A stretch of 64,000 nucleotides of DNA, from contig CAIQWB010000019.1 of the NCBI GenBank assembly GCA_903875465.1, forward strand, positions 1 to 64,000. Direction: 5' to 3'. Each line of letters begins with the position of its first letter. Within the stretch, counting starts at the first letter, position 1. The notes under the pieces were generated by a model, which searched no databases, was not told the DNA's origin, and saw only the letters and a list, made by a program, of their open reading frames with translations. The stretch comes from an uncultured Verrucomicrobia subdivision 3 bacterium (GTDB taxonomy: Bacteria; Verrucomicrobiota; Verrucomicrobiia; Limisphaerales; UBA11358). The position numbers and the translations under genes were made by a program. Positions 18,874 to 26,571 of this stretch are shown in pieces.

Positions 18874-20871
18874 ATGTTCGTTTATCCGAAGCATTATGAT
18901 GTGATTGTGGTGGGGGCGGGCCATGCCGGGGTGGAAGCGGCCCTGGCGGCGGCGCGCATGGGGTGCTCGACACTACTCCTGACCATGAATGCCGACAGCA
19001 TCGGGCAGATGTCGTGCAATCCGGCGATTGGCGGGCTGGCCAAGGGGCATTTGGCCCGGGAGATTGATGCGCTGGGGGGGGAGATGGGGCGGGCGACGGA
19101 CATGACAGGGCTGCAATTTCGGATGTTGAACACGAAGAAAGGTCCGGCGGTTTGGGCTCCCCGGGCGCAGTGCGACAAGAAGGCCTACCAATTTCGACTC
19201 AAGCGGGTGTGTGAATCGGAACCCAACCTGGACGTGAAGCAGGGGCAGACGACAGGGCTGGTGCTGAAAGGTGGAGCGGTCAAGGGCGTGGAGACGGCTT
19301 TGCAAGTGCAGTACCTGGGCAAAACGGTGGTCATCACGACCGGAACCTTTCTGCGGGGGTTGATGCACATTGGGACGAACCAGCAATCGGGCGGTCGGGC
19401 GGGGGATGTGGCGGCGATGAATCTCTCGGCTTCGCTGAAGGAAGCGGGTTTGGAATTGGGCCGACTCAAGACCGGCACCCCGCCCCGGCTGCTGCGCCGG
19501 TCGATTGATTTCTCCAAAACGGAGATGCAGCATGGGGATGAGCCGGTGCCCTATTTCACTTTTTGGAAGGATGATTTGTTCCACGTGGAACATTCGGCCG
19601 GTAATGGTGTGAAAAAGTTCCACGTGGAACAATCCGGTCCGCGCGTGGATGCGGATGTTCCGCCCAACCCATATCCTCCCGGATCCATTCTGAGCCGAAT
19701 CAATGGACAGTTGCCTTGTCATATTACTTTTACCACGGCGGAAACCGCCCGAGTCATTCGCGAGAACATTCACAAGTCGCCGATGTATTCGGGAGTGATC
19801 GAGGGGGTGGGACCGCGGTACTGTCCGTCCATTGAGGACAAAATCGTGAAGTTTCCGGAAAAAGAGCGGCATCAGATCTTTCTGGAACCAGAAGGGATTG
19901 AAACGGACGAGTTTTATGTGAATGGGTTTTCGACCTGTCTGCCGTATGAGGTGCAGGTGGATTTGATCAAAACCATTATTGGCTGTGAAAACGCGGAAAT
20001 CATGCGTCCGGCCTATGCCGTGGAGTATGATTTCGCCTTTCCGACGCAGTTGCAGCCGTCATTGGAGACGAAAGTCTGCGAGAATTTGTTTCTGGCGGGA
20101 CAGATCAACGGGACTTCGGGGTATGAGGAGGCGGGCGCGCAGGGGTTGATCGCCGGGATTAACGCGGCGCGCAAGGTGCAGAACCGTCACCCGATCAGCC
20201 TGCGGCGGGATCAGGCTTACATTGGGGTGCTGATTGATGACTTGATTACCAAGGGCACCTCGGAGCCGTACCGGATGTTCACTTCGCGGGCGGAGTACCG
20301 GCTGCTGCTGCGGCAGGATAATGCGGACCTGCGGCTTTCGGACATTGGGCATGACATTGGGCTGTTGCCGGAACGGCATTTTAAGACGTTCGTGGCGAAG
20401 CGGCAGGCGATTGAGGACGAGATTAATCGGCTGCACAAAACCTTTCACGTCTCGGATTCCCTGGCGAAAATTCTCTCGCGGCCGGAAATGCTGTATAAGG
20501 ATCTGCCCAACCGGCTGGAGAACCTGGCCGAGGACGTGATTCAGCAGATTGAGATCACGGTGAAATATGCGGGGTACATCCAGCGGCAGGAAGTGGAGGT
20601 GGAGAAATTCAAGGTGCTGGAGGACAAAACCATTCCAGCGGGGTTTGATTTTGGGACGGTGCCGAGCCTGAAGCCGGAAGCGCGGCAAAAACTCATCAAG
20701 ATTCGGCCGGCGACCATTGGTCAGGCGGCGCGCATTTCCGGGGTAAATCCTTCGGATATTAGTATTTTGATGATCTGGCTGAAGCGTTATGGACAGGCGA
20801 CCACGGCGGCGGCGGAGTCAGCAACGGATCAGGCGGGGTGTGAGCCGTGCGGGGGGGATTTGGAGGATTGA
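18874..20871 (+). CDS. mnmG: tRNA uridine-34 5-carboxymethylaminomethyl modification enzyme MnmG
   Basis: A 665-residue FAD enzyme that, with MnmE, modifies U34 of tRNAs. The ATG at 18874 (MFVYPKHYDVIVVGAGHAG) is chosen because the Rossmann FAD motif GAGHAGVEAA follows at once. Also visible are CNPAIGGLAKGHLAREIDALGGEMG, LKTGTPPRL, GVGPRYCPSIEDK, GYEEAGAQGLIAGINAA and FTSRAEYRLLLRQDNADLRL. Compared with E. coli MnmG there is an extra segment of roughly 35 residues between PYFTFW and LPCHITFTT. It contains FHVEH (from Phe236) and FHVEQ (from Phe249), which are the translations of two parS-like palindromes. The C-terminal helical domain is complete. Confidence 0.97.
   Translation: MFVYPKHYDVIVVGAGHAGVEAALAAARMGCSTLLLTMNADSIGQMSCNPAIGGLAKGHLAREIDALGGEMGRATDMTGLQFRMLNTKKGPAVWAPRAQCDKKAYQFRLKRVCESEPNLDVKQGQTTGLVLKGGAVKGVETALQVQYLGKTVVITTGTFLRGLMHIGTNQQSGGRAGDVAAMNLSASLKEAGLELGRLKTGTPPRLLRRSIDFSKTEMQHGDEPVPYFTFWKDDLFHVEHSAGNGVKKFHVEQSGPRVDADVPPNPYPPGSILSRINGQLPCHITFTTAETARVIRENIHKSPMYSGVIEGVGPRYCPSIEDKIVKFPEKERHQIFLEPEGIETDEFYVNGFSTCLPYEVQVDLIKTIIGCENAEIMRPAYAVEYDFAFPTQLQPSLETKVCENLFLAGQINGTSGYEEAGAQGLIAGINAARKVQNRHPISLRRDQAYIGVLIDDLITKGTSEPYRMFTSRAEYRLLLRQDNADLRLSDIGHDIGLLPERHFKTFVAKRQAIEDEINRLHKTFHVSDSLAKILSRPEMLYKDLPNRLENLAEDVIQQIEITVKYAGYIQRQEVEVEKFKVLEDKTIPAGFDFGTVPSLKPEARQKLIKIRPATIGQAARISGVNPSDISILMIWLKRYGQATTAAAESATDQAGCEPCGGDLED
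19577..19592. promoter_or_regulatory. parS: parS-like centromere site 1, inside mnmG
   Basis: TGTTCCACGTGGAACA is a perfect 16-bp palindrome identical to the ParB-binding parS consensus used by, for example, pseudomonads, and one step from the Bacillus form TGTTTCACGTGAAACA. It is read in frame as FHVEH within a non-conserved insert of MnmG. parB is not in the window. Confidence 0.85.
19616..19631. promoter_or_regulatory. parS: parS-like centromere site 2, inside mnmG
   Basis: AGTTCCACGTGGAACA contains the 14-bp palindrome GTTCCACGTGGAAC (19617-19630). Its centre lies 39 bp from that of site 1, exactly 13 codons, so both sites are read in the same frame as FHVE. Confidence 0.82.
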
Positions 20872-21097
20872 AAATGGACGGCAGTCACCCTGCCCTGCGT
20901 GGCGGCCCGAGGTGAGGTAAAAGGAGGGTGGGAAGGAGATTTGGCGGGATTAGGTGGTTTCGATGTTGAGGCGTCGTGAGCGAGGCGCTGGTCGTCGCGA
21001 TTCATGGCTTGATAAAGCGCTCTGGGATAAGCCTCGAACAATGGTCCAATCTTAAATTGCGTTCATCCATATGAGAGTATCATAAACCCTTTGTGCC

Positions 21098-21460
21098 CGA
21101 GTCAGGCGTCGCTACGCGACGCAAAGGGTTGGTTGGGAACCGATGCCGTGGGCTGAAGCCGCACGGCTACCATCGGGAAGTCGCTCCGCGACGGGGGAAG
21201 TTTGAGGCGGTACGTGGCAGGTAATCTGGGCGAGGATTGGGCTGGCCTTGCTGAGGCGGCGCGATTGGGGACGGACCCAGGCAGGCGATTGGGGAGGTGG
21301 CACCCCTCCGGGGTGCAGGACGTTTGGGGAACCTTTTCGGGGGTGTCACTGCGTGAAACCCCCGGCTACAGGTTGTCAACCCTCCGGGTTGAATAAACGG
21401 GCAAGGCTTCGCTTTTGGGACAGGTCATTCACCAGGTAATTGTTTCGAGGTTGAGGCGGT
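21098..21460. repeat. Dispersed structured repeat, copy 1
   Basis: The core (about 21281-21400) holds three consecutive hairpins: GCACCCC-TCC-GGGGTGC, then CGGGGGT...ACCCCCG with inner TCAC-TGC-GTGA, then CAACCC-TCC-GGGTTG. The 5' part (GCTACGCGAC; GTGGGCTGAAGCC then ACGGCTACCATCGG; CTGGGCGAGGATTGGGCTGG) matches copy 4. The 3' part (GGCAAGGCTTCG, TTTTGGGACAGGT, ATTCACCAGG) matches copies 3 and 4. The rest of the 20872-21547 intergenic region holds a partial GTTGAGGCG palindrome element near 20960 and no gene. Confidence 0.85.
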
Positions 21461-21505
21461 CGGAAGACAGGGAATTGTTTTCAGGACGCAGGGCAGAGCT
21501 TGACT

Positions 21506-21527
21506 TAATAAAATGTTTGTTTTATTA
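21506..21527. promoter_or_regulatory. Candidate TetR operator upstream of the regulator gene
   Basis: A 22-bp AT-rich element with inverted arms TAATAAAA and TTTTATTA around TGTTTG. Read on the minus strand it aligns with the element at 22140-22161, sharing TAAAACAAA-(2 nt)-TTTTATTA. It sits about 20 nt before the tetR start, so autoregulation is likely. Confidence 0.65.
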
Positions 21528-21547
21528 TTAATGGAGTAATGCAGGTT

Positions 21548-22126
21548 ATGTCGCGCACTAAAGAATATGATCGGGAGACGGTTTTGCGGCGGGCGGTCCA
21601 GGTGTTCTGGGCGCATGGCCTGGCGGGGACGTCCATGGCGCAGCTGGTGCGGGCCACGGGGCTGAACACGGCGAGCATGTATCAGGAGTTTGGCGGGAAG
21701 GAGCAGTTTTACCTGGCGGTGCTGGAGGCGGCGTATCAAATGGTTTACGCCCCCATGCTGGAGCCCATGCACAAGCAGCCGGGTTTGGTGGCGATCAAAT
21801 TGTATCTCGGCAAAATGGGCGAATATGCGACGTGCAAGGATTATTGCGGTTGCATTTTCTTGAACAATCTCGCGGGGCGCAATGATGTGCCGGAGCCGGT
21901 GTTGCGCCAGGTGGATGACCTGTGCCGGCAGATCCACCAATTGCTGGAGCGCTCGCTGACGGCCGCGCAGCAGGCCGGGGATATTCCCGCCGGGCGGGAT
22001 CCCAAGGCTTTGGCCAGTTATGTGGGCTGTTTTATCCAGGGCCTGACCTTGTTTGGCCGCACGGCGCGGCACAAAAGCCAGATTCCCGGCGTGGTGGACC
22101 AGTTGGTGAAGTCGCTGGCGCATTAA
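21548..22126 (+). CDS. TetR/AcrR-family transcriptional regulator
   Basis: A 192-residue protein from the ATG at 21548 (MSRTKEYDRETVLRRAVQVFW); an in-frame ATG at 21539 lies too close to GGAG (21533-21536). The N-terminal helix-turn-helix is clear: VLRRAVQVFWAHGLAGTSMAQLVRATG and NTASMYQEFGGKEQFY. The C-terminal ligand domain resembles the TetR_C group with ...CGCIFLNNLAGR. Similar operator-like elements precede both this gene and the following reductase gene, so it probably represses itself and the two downstream genes. The ligand is unknown. Confidence 0.93.
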   Translation: MSRTKEYDRETVLRRAVQVFWAHGLAGTSMAQLVRATGLNTASMYQEFGGKEQFYLAVLEAAYQMVYAPMLEPMHKQPGLVAIKLYLGKMGEYATCKDYCGCIFLNNLAGRNDVPEPVLRQVDDLCRQIHQLLERSLTAAQQAGDIPAGRDPKALASYVGCFIQGLTLFGRTARHKSQIPGVVDQLVKSLAH

Positions 22127-22139
22127 TTTTTTTATCGTT

Positions 22140-22161
22140 TTCTAAAACAAATGTTTTATTA
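22140..22161. promoter_or_regulatory. Candidate TetR operator upstream of the 4Fe-4S/SCP2 gene
   Basis: TAAAAC-AAAT-GTTTTA is a perfect 6-bp inverted repeat followed by TTA. It resembles the reverse complement of the element at 21506-21527. It abuts the ATG of the next gene (22161), so a repressor bound here would block initiation. There is no space for a normal Shine-Dalgarno sequence, which raises the possibility of a leaderless transcript. Confidence 0.65.
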
Positions 22162-23489
22162 TGAGTGAACCCACCTTAAACCAGAAAGCCTTCGCCGGAC
22201 CGGCCAGGGCTGCGGGGAACGGACCACTGGATGCCGGCTGGCTGCGGCAGCTGTGCCTGGCCGCGGGCGCGGATGATGTGGGCTTTGTGGAGGTGGAACG
22301 GCCGGCACTGGCCGGGGAGCGGGCGCATCTAGCGGCGGCGTTTCCGCGCACGCGCAGTTTGATTAGCGTGGTATTGCGGATGAACCGCGACAATGTGCGG
22401 AGCCCGGCGCGGTCGGTGGCCAACAGTGAGTTTCATCACACGGGCGACGCAGTGGATCACGTGGCGCGGCGCATCACGGCCCGGCTGGAGCGGGAGGGAA
22501 TCCGGGTGATGAATCCGCCGATGGCATTTCCGATGGAAGCGGACAAATGGACCACGGAGCGGATGTGGGTGGTATCGCACAAACCGGTGGCGGTGGCCGC
22601 CGGCCTGGGTCATATGGGCATTCATCGCAATGTGATTCATCCACGCTTTGGGAATTTTATCCTGCTGGGAACGATTTTGGTGGGCGAGGAGATCAGTCAA
22701 TATGCCCAGCCCTTGGATTACAATCCCTGCGTGGAATGCAAACTGTGCGTGGCGGCCTGTCCAGTGGGAGCCATCAGTCCGGAGGGGGCCTTTAACTTTT
22801 CGGCCTGCTATACACATAACTACCAGGAGTTCATGGGGGGGTTTGCCAATTGGGTGGAAACGATCGCGGACAGCCGCAGTGGGAAGGATTACCGCCGCCG
22901 GGTGCCAGAATCGGAAACGATCTCGAAATGGCAGAGTCTGGCCTATGGGCCTAATTACAAAGCGGCTTATTGCATGGCGGTTTGTCCGGCGGGGGAGGAT
23001 TTGATCGGAATTTACCGGGCGAACAAAAAGGAGCATTTGGAGGAATTCGTAAAGCCGTTGCAGGCGAAGCGTGAACCGATTTATGTGATTCGCGGGTCGG
23101 ATGCGGAGACGTTTGTGAAACGGCGGCATCCGCATAAGACGGTGCGTTATGTGCGCGGGTCCTTACGGGCCAGGAGCATCGCGAACCTGTTGCGGGGCAT
23201 GGCGCTGACGTTTCAACCGGGGGCGGCGAAGGGACTGGAGGCGGTGTATCACTTTACGTTTACGGGGGCGGAGACGGCGGAGGCCACGGTGACGATCAAG
23301 GAGGGCAAGTTGCGGGTGCAGCCGGGTTTGACCGGGGAGCCGAATTTGCGGATGACGGCGGATGCGGCGACCTGGCTGGGGTTTCTGGCGCAAGAAAAGA
23401 GCCTGCTGTGGGCGTTGCTCACCAGGCGCATCAGACTTAAGGGCAATCCCAAGTGGTTACGGGCGTTTGGGAAGTGTTTTCCGACCTGA
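22161..23489 (+). CDS. 4Fe-4S reductase-like protein (QueG-related) fused to an SCP2 domain
   Basis: A 442-residue protein. Residues about 20-330 resemble epoxyqueuosine-reductase/reductive-dehalogenase-like iron-sulfur proteins: VSHKPVAVAAGLGHMGIHRN, then the ferredoxin motif CVECKLCVAACPVG (Cys190, 193, 196, 200). A second, atypical Cys set follows (FSACYTH, then AAYCMAVCPAGED). Residues about 340-442 form an SCP2-type lipid-binding domain (VYHFTFTGAETAEATVTI, LRMTADAATWLGFL). A soluble redox enzyme with a built-in hydrophobic-ligand pocket suggests a lipid-like substrate. It sits under a TetR-type operator and 18 nt before an SDR gene. Confidence 0.85.
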   Translation: MSEPTLNQKAFAGPARAAGNGPLDAGWLRQLCLAAGADDVGFVEVERPALAGERAHLAAAFPRTRSLISVVLRMNRDNVRSPARSVANSEFHHTGDAVDHVARRITARLEREGIRVMNPPMAFPMEADKWTTERMWVVSHKPVAVAAGLGHMGIHRNVIHPRFGNFILLGTILVGEEISQYAQPLDYNPCVECKLCVAACPVGAISPEGAFNFSACYTHNYQEFMGGFANWVETIADSRSGKDYRRRVPESETISKWQSLAYGPNYKAAYCMAVCPAGEDLIGIYRANKKEHLEEFVKPLQAKREPIYVIRGSDAETFVKRRHPHKTVRYVRGSLRARSIANLLRGMALTFQPGAAKGLEAVYHFTFTGAETAEATVTIKEGKLRVQPGLTGEPNLRMTADAATWLGFLAQEKSLLWALLTRRIRLKGNPKWLRAFGKCFPT

Positions 23490-23507
23490 ACACAGAACCA
23501 TTTTAAA

Positions 23508-24317
23508 ATGATTATGAACGCTAAAAAGACGATGGAATTTAAAAAGCGATACGGTCCCTGGGCCGTGGTGACCGGGGCCTCGTCGGGGATTGGACGGGCG
23601 ATGGCGGCGGAACTGGGAGCCAAAGGCCTGAACGTGATCCTGGTGGCGCGCCGGCAGGCGGAGCTGGAATTAGTGGCCCGGGAGCTGTCCACCCGGCATG
23701 GGGTGGAGGCACGGGTGCTGGCGGTAGATTTGGCCACAACCGATGGCCCGGAAGAAGTGGTGCAGGCGACAAAGACCATCGATGTGGGGCTGCTGGTGGC
23801 GGCGGCCGGTTTCGGCACTGCGGGAAATTTTATTGAAGCGAAATTGGAGCAGGAACTGGACATGCTGGCCGTGAACTGCCGGGCGTTAATGCAGTTGAGC
23901 CGGCATTTTGGCCAGGAAATGGTGGAGCGCGGCAGTGGCGGGCTGATTTTATTTGGCTCACTCGTGGGTTATCAAGGCACGCCGAGGGCGGCGCATTACG
24001 CCGCGACCAAGGCTTATGTGCAAACCCTGGCGGAGGCCTTGCATGTGGAGCTGGCACCGAAGGGAGTGGATGTGCTAGCCACGGCGCCGGGTCCCGTGAA
24101 CAGCGGGTTTGCGGCGCGCGCCGACATGCAAATGGGCGCGGCGGAGAAAACGGAAACGATCGCGCGCGTGACGCTGGCGGCGCTCGGCAAGCAAATGACG
24201 GTGACGCCGGGAGCGTTGTCCAAATTGCTCACCTGGTCGCTCATGACGGCACCCCGCGGATGGCGGGTGCGGATCATGGGAAAAATCATGGGGGGGATGA
24301 CCCGGCACCGGGGTTAA
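23508..24317 (+). CDS. Short-chain dehydrogenase/reductase (SDR)
   Basis: A 269-residue classical SDR. The cofactor motif TGASSGIG (TGxxxGxG) follows YGPWAVV. The Arg pair in VARRQAEL suggests NADPH preference. The catalytic Ser (LFGSLVGYQGTP) and YxxxK (HYAATKAYVQTL) are present. It resembles the DltE/YqjQ-like ketoreductases. It follows the 4Fe-4S/SCP2 gene by 18 nt, presumably in the same TetR-controlled operon, so it probably reduces a keto group in the same pathway. Its stop codon (24315-24317) lies within the start of dispersed repeat copy 2. Confidence 0.92.
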   Translation: MIMNAKKTMEFKKRYGPWAVVTGASSGIGRAMAAELGAKGLNVILVARRQAELELVARELSTRHGVEARVLAVDLATTDGPEEVVQATKTIDVGLLVAAAGFGTAGNFIEAKLEQELDMLAVNCRALMQLSRHFGQEMVERGSGGLILFGSLVGYQGTPRAAHYAATKAYVQTLAEALHVELAPKGVDVLATAPGPVNSGFAARADMQMGAAEKTETIARVTLAALGKQMTVTPGALSKLLTWSLMTAPRGWRVRIMGKIMGGMTRHRG

Positions 24318-24540
24318 CCGCCTATTTGGCAATAGTAGTGGGCGGAATATGCAGCGGGTGTGATGAGGGTGATTGGCCGAGTCAGGCGGCGCGATCATGG
24401 ACGGACACAGGCAGGCAGGCGATTGGGGAGGTGGCACCCCTCCGGGGTGCAGGACGTTCGGGGACGTTTTCCGGGGGTGTCACTGCGTGAAACCCCCGGC
24501 TACAGGTTGTCAACCCTCCGGGTTGAACAGACGGTCAAGC
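24309..24540. repeat. Dispersed structured repeat, copy 2
   Basis: Begins with GGGGTTAACCGCCTATTTGG, matching the junction before copy 4 (27907 onward), then GGTGATTGGCCGAGTCAGGC. The three-hairpin core follows (about 24411-24530). It overlaps the last codons of the SDR gene. It lacks the ACGGCTACCATCGG portion of copies 1 and 4. The region between 24541 and the next gene shows nothing else. Confidence 0.85.
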
Positions 24541-24646
24541 TCAAGTGGTTGGTGGCGTTGGGGGGAAGGGTTTTCCCGGCTGAATAAATTTCGGATTCAG
24601 AGTTTCATGGGCGGGAGTAGAAACGGCATAATACGGGAGCAGACGC

Positions 24647-25603
24647 ATGATTTATAAGAATACAATTCCGCAGCCGGCGATTGGGTTTCCCAAAATCCTG
24701 CGCTGGAAATTTGGTTTTGGGCCGCGCGAGGAACGGGGGCCGGCATTGCCAAAAGTAGAAGACTCGCGTTGGGAGAATCAGCGACCCGATTTTAAACGGA
24801 TTCAGGAACCTGATCCCGGGCGCATTCAGGTGACGTGGATTGGGCACTCGTCCTTTTTGATTCAGGAGCGGGGCCGAAATATCCTGACGGACCCAATCTT
24901 TGGCAACTGCCTGACGCCCATCCGGGGATTTAGCCTGAAACGGGAACGGCCACCGGGTTTGACGCTGGAGGAGTTGCCGCCCATTCATGAAGTGCTGATT
25001 AGTCATAATCACTACGACCATTTGGATGCGCCAACGGTCAAGCACCTGGCGGGAATATCCGGCGAGACCCGTTTCTGGGTGCCCTCGGGACTGAGCGGCT
25101 GGTTTCGCCGCAAAGGAATCGTCAACGTTCAAGAACTGGCGTGGTGGGAAGCGACCAAGCTGTCCGATACGGCAGAACTGCACTGCGTGCCGGCCCAGCA
25201 TTTTGCAGCGCGAGGGCCGTTTGATCGCGACCGGACGCATTGGTGCGGGTGGGTGTTACGCAGCGGGGGGAAAACAATTTATTATGCGGGTGACAGCGGT
25301 TACAGCGCGGAGTTTCGGGAGATTGGAAAGCGTTTTGGCGGGATGGATTTGGCGCTGATACCGATTGGGGCATACCACCCGCGCTGGATCATGCAGTCGG
25401 TGCATGTGGATCCGGCGGAGGCGGTAACGATTCATGAGGAGGTGCGGTCGCGCTTTTCGATCGGCGGGCATTGGGGCACGTTTCGCCTCACGGACGAGCC
25501 GATGGATGAGCCGCCGGCACGGTTGCAACAGGCCCTGGGGGAACGCGGGCTTTCGGAAAAAGACTTTGCGGTGTTGCGAGCCGGTCAAAGTGTGCTGATT
25601 TAA
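24647..25603 (+). CDS. MBL-fold metallo-hydrolase (NAPE-PLD/UlaG-like)
   Basis: A 318-residue metallo-beta-lactamase-fold protein. The dinuclear zinc site is in ISHNHYDHLD (HxHxDH). Other metal-ligand regions are VPAQHFAARG, IYYAGDSGYSAEF with the bridging Asp, and SIGGHWGTFRLTDEP with the last His. FKRIQEPDPGRIQVTWIGHSSFLIQ is the typical N-terminus of the NAPE-hydrolysing phospholipase D/RomA group. Likely a cytoplasmic hydrolase of a phosphodiester or lactone; substrate unknown. Stands alone, with a strong hairpin just downstream. Confidence 0.92.
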   Translation: MIYKNTIPQPAIGFPKILRWKFGFGPREERGPALPKVEDSRWENQRPDFKRIQEPDPGRIQVTWIGHSSFLIQERGRNILTDPIFGNCLTPIRGFSLKRERPPGLTLEELPPIHEVLISHNHYDHLDAPTVKHLAGISGETRFWVPSGLSGWFRRKGIVNVQELAWWEATKLSDTAELHCVPAQHFAARGPFDRDRTHWCGWVLRSGGKTIYYAGDSGYSAEFREIGKRFGGMDLALIPIGAYHPRWIMQSVHVDPAEAVTIHEEVRSRFSIGGHWGTFRLTDEPMDEPPARLQQALGERGLSEKDFAVLRAGQSVLI

Positions 25604-25626
25604 CTGGACACGCAATGGGGGGCCGG

Positions 25627-25662
25627 CATCCCCGGCCGGGCGGTTTGGGCCGGCCGGGGATG
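25627..25662. terminator. Bidirectional terminator-like hairpin
   Basis: CATCCCCGGCCGG (25627-25639) pairs perfectly with CCGGCCGGGGATG (25650-25662) around a 10-nt loop. It lies between the convergent MBL-fold and SDR genes. There is no strong T-run on either side, so Rho-independent termination is plausible but not certain. Confidence 0.6.
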
Positions 25663-25674
25663 GGAGCGGGGGTT

Positions 25675-26439
25675 TTATTGGGTCGTCCAGCCACCGTCGA
25701 CGGTCAGGATGGTGCCGGTGATGAAGGGATTTTCCAGCAGCGCGAGCACGGCTTGGGAGGCTTCGGCCACGGTGCCGATGCGGCCGACGGGATGGACGCC
25801 GGCGAGCCAGTCGCGCTGGGGATTATTGGTTTTGGCCTCGCCGATGAACCGGTCGAGCATGGGGGTTTGAATCGCGCCAAAGGCGACGGCGTTGACGCGC
25901 ACGCCCTGCTTGGCCACTTCCAGCGCGGCCGAACGGGTCAGGCCGTTCACGGCATGCTTGGAGGCCACATAAACCCCAAACCCGGGCATGCCCACCTGGC
26001 CGGCCACGGAGGAGGTGTTGACGATGGCTCCGCCGTGGGGCAGGAGCGCGGGGATTTCATGCTTCATGCTCAACAACACACCGAGCACATTAATGTCAAA
26101 GGTCTGGCGGTAATTGGCTTCGGTTTGCTGTTCGGTCGTGAGGCCGGGCGTGCCTTCAATGCCGGCGTTGTTGAAGGCGAAGTCCAGGCGGCCATAGGTT
26201 TTGACCGTAAACTCCACGAGGGCTTTGACATCGGCTTCCTTGCTGGTATCGGCCGGAAAGAACGCGGCGGTGCCGCCGGCGGCCTGGATGGCTTTGACGA
26301 CCGCCTCGCCTTCGGCGGGGCGGCGGCCGGAGACGACGACCCGGGCGTGACGGGCGGCGAGGTCATGGGCGACTTGGGTGCCGATGCCGCTGGTAGCACC
26401 GGTGATGAGAGCGACTTTGTTTTGGAAGGCATTAGACAT
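25675..26439 (-). CDS. SDR-family oxidoreductase
   Basis: A 254-residue classical SDR. It has TGATSGIG at the N-terminus, NNAG (FAFNNAGIEGTPG), the catalytic Ser in IVNTSSVAGQVG, YVASKHAV (YxxxK), and the closing ITGTILTVDGGW typical of the glucose/3-oxoacyl reductase group. The Arg in SGRRPAEGE hints at NADP use. It is transcribed divergently from a LysR-type regulator gene about 130 nt away, the usual arrangement for a regulator and its target. Confidence 0.95.
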   Translation of the reverse strand: MSNAFQNKVALITGATSGIGTQVAHDLAARHARVVVSGRRPAEGEAVVKAIQAAGGTAAFFPADTSKEADVKALVEFTVKTYGRLDFAFNNAGIEGTPGLTTEQQTEANYRQTFDINVLGVLLSMKHEIPALLPHGGAIVNTSSVAGQVGMPGFGVYVASKHAVNGLTRSAALEVAKQGVRVNAVAFGAIQTPMLDRFIGEAKTNNPQRDWLAGVHPVGRIGTVAEASQAVLALLENPFITGTILTVDGGWTTQ

Positions 26440-26571
26440 AAGATTTGATGGTTTGGTTAAATTTTTCGGTGAACGTTTTGTTCAACGCCCACACGATAGC
26501 CGAGGCTGAGGTTCAAGCCCAATACCACCTTGCTTGCGCAGCGATGCTTTTTGGGCATAATGGCCGGCAGC

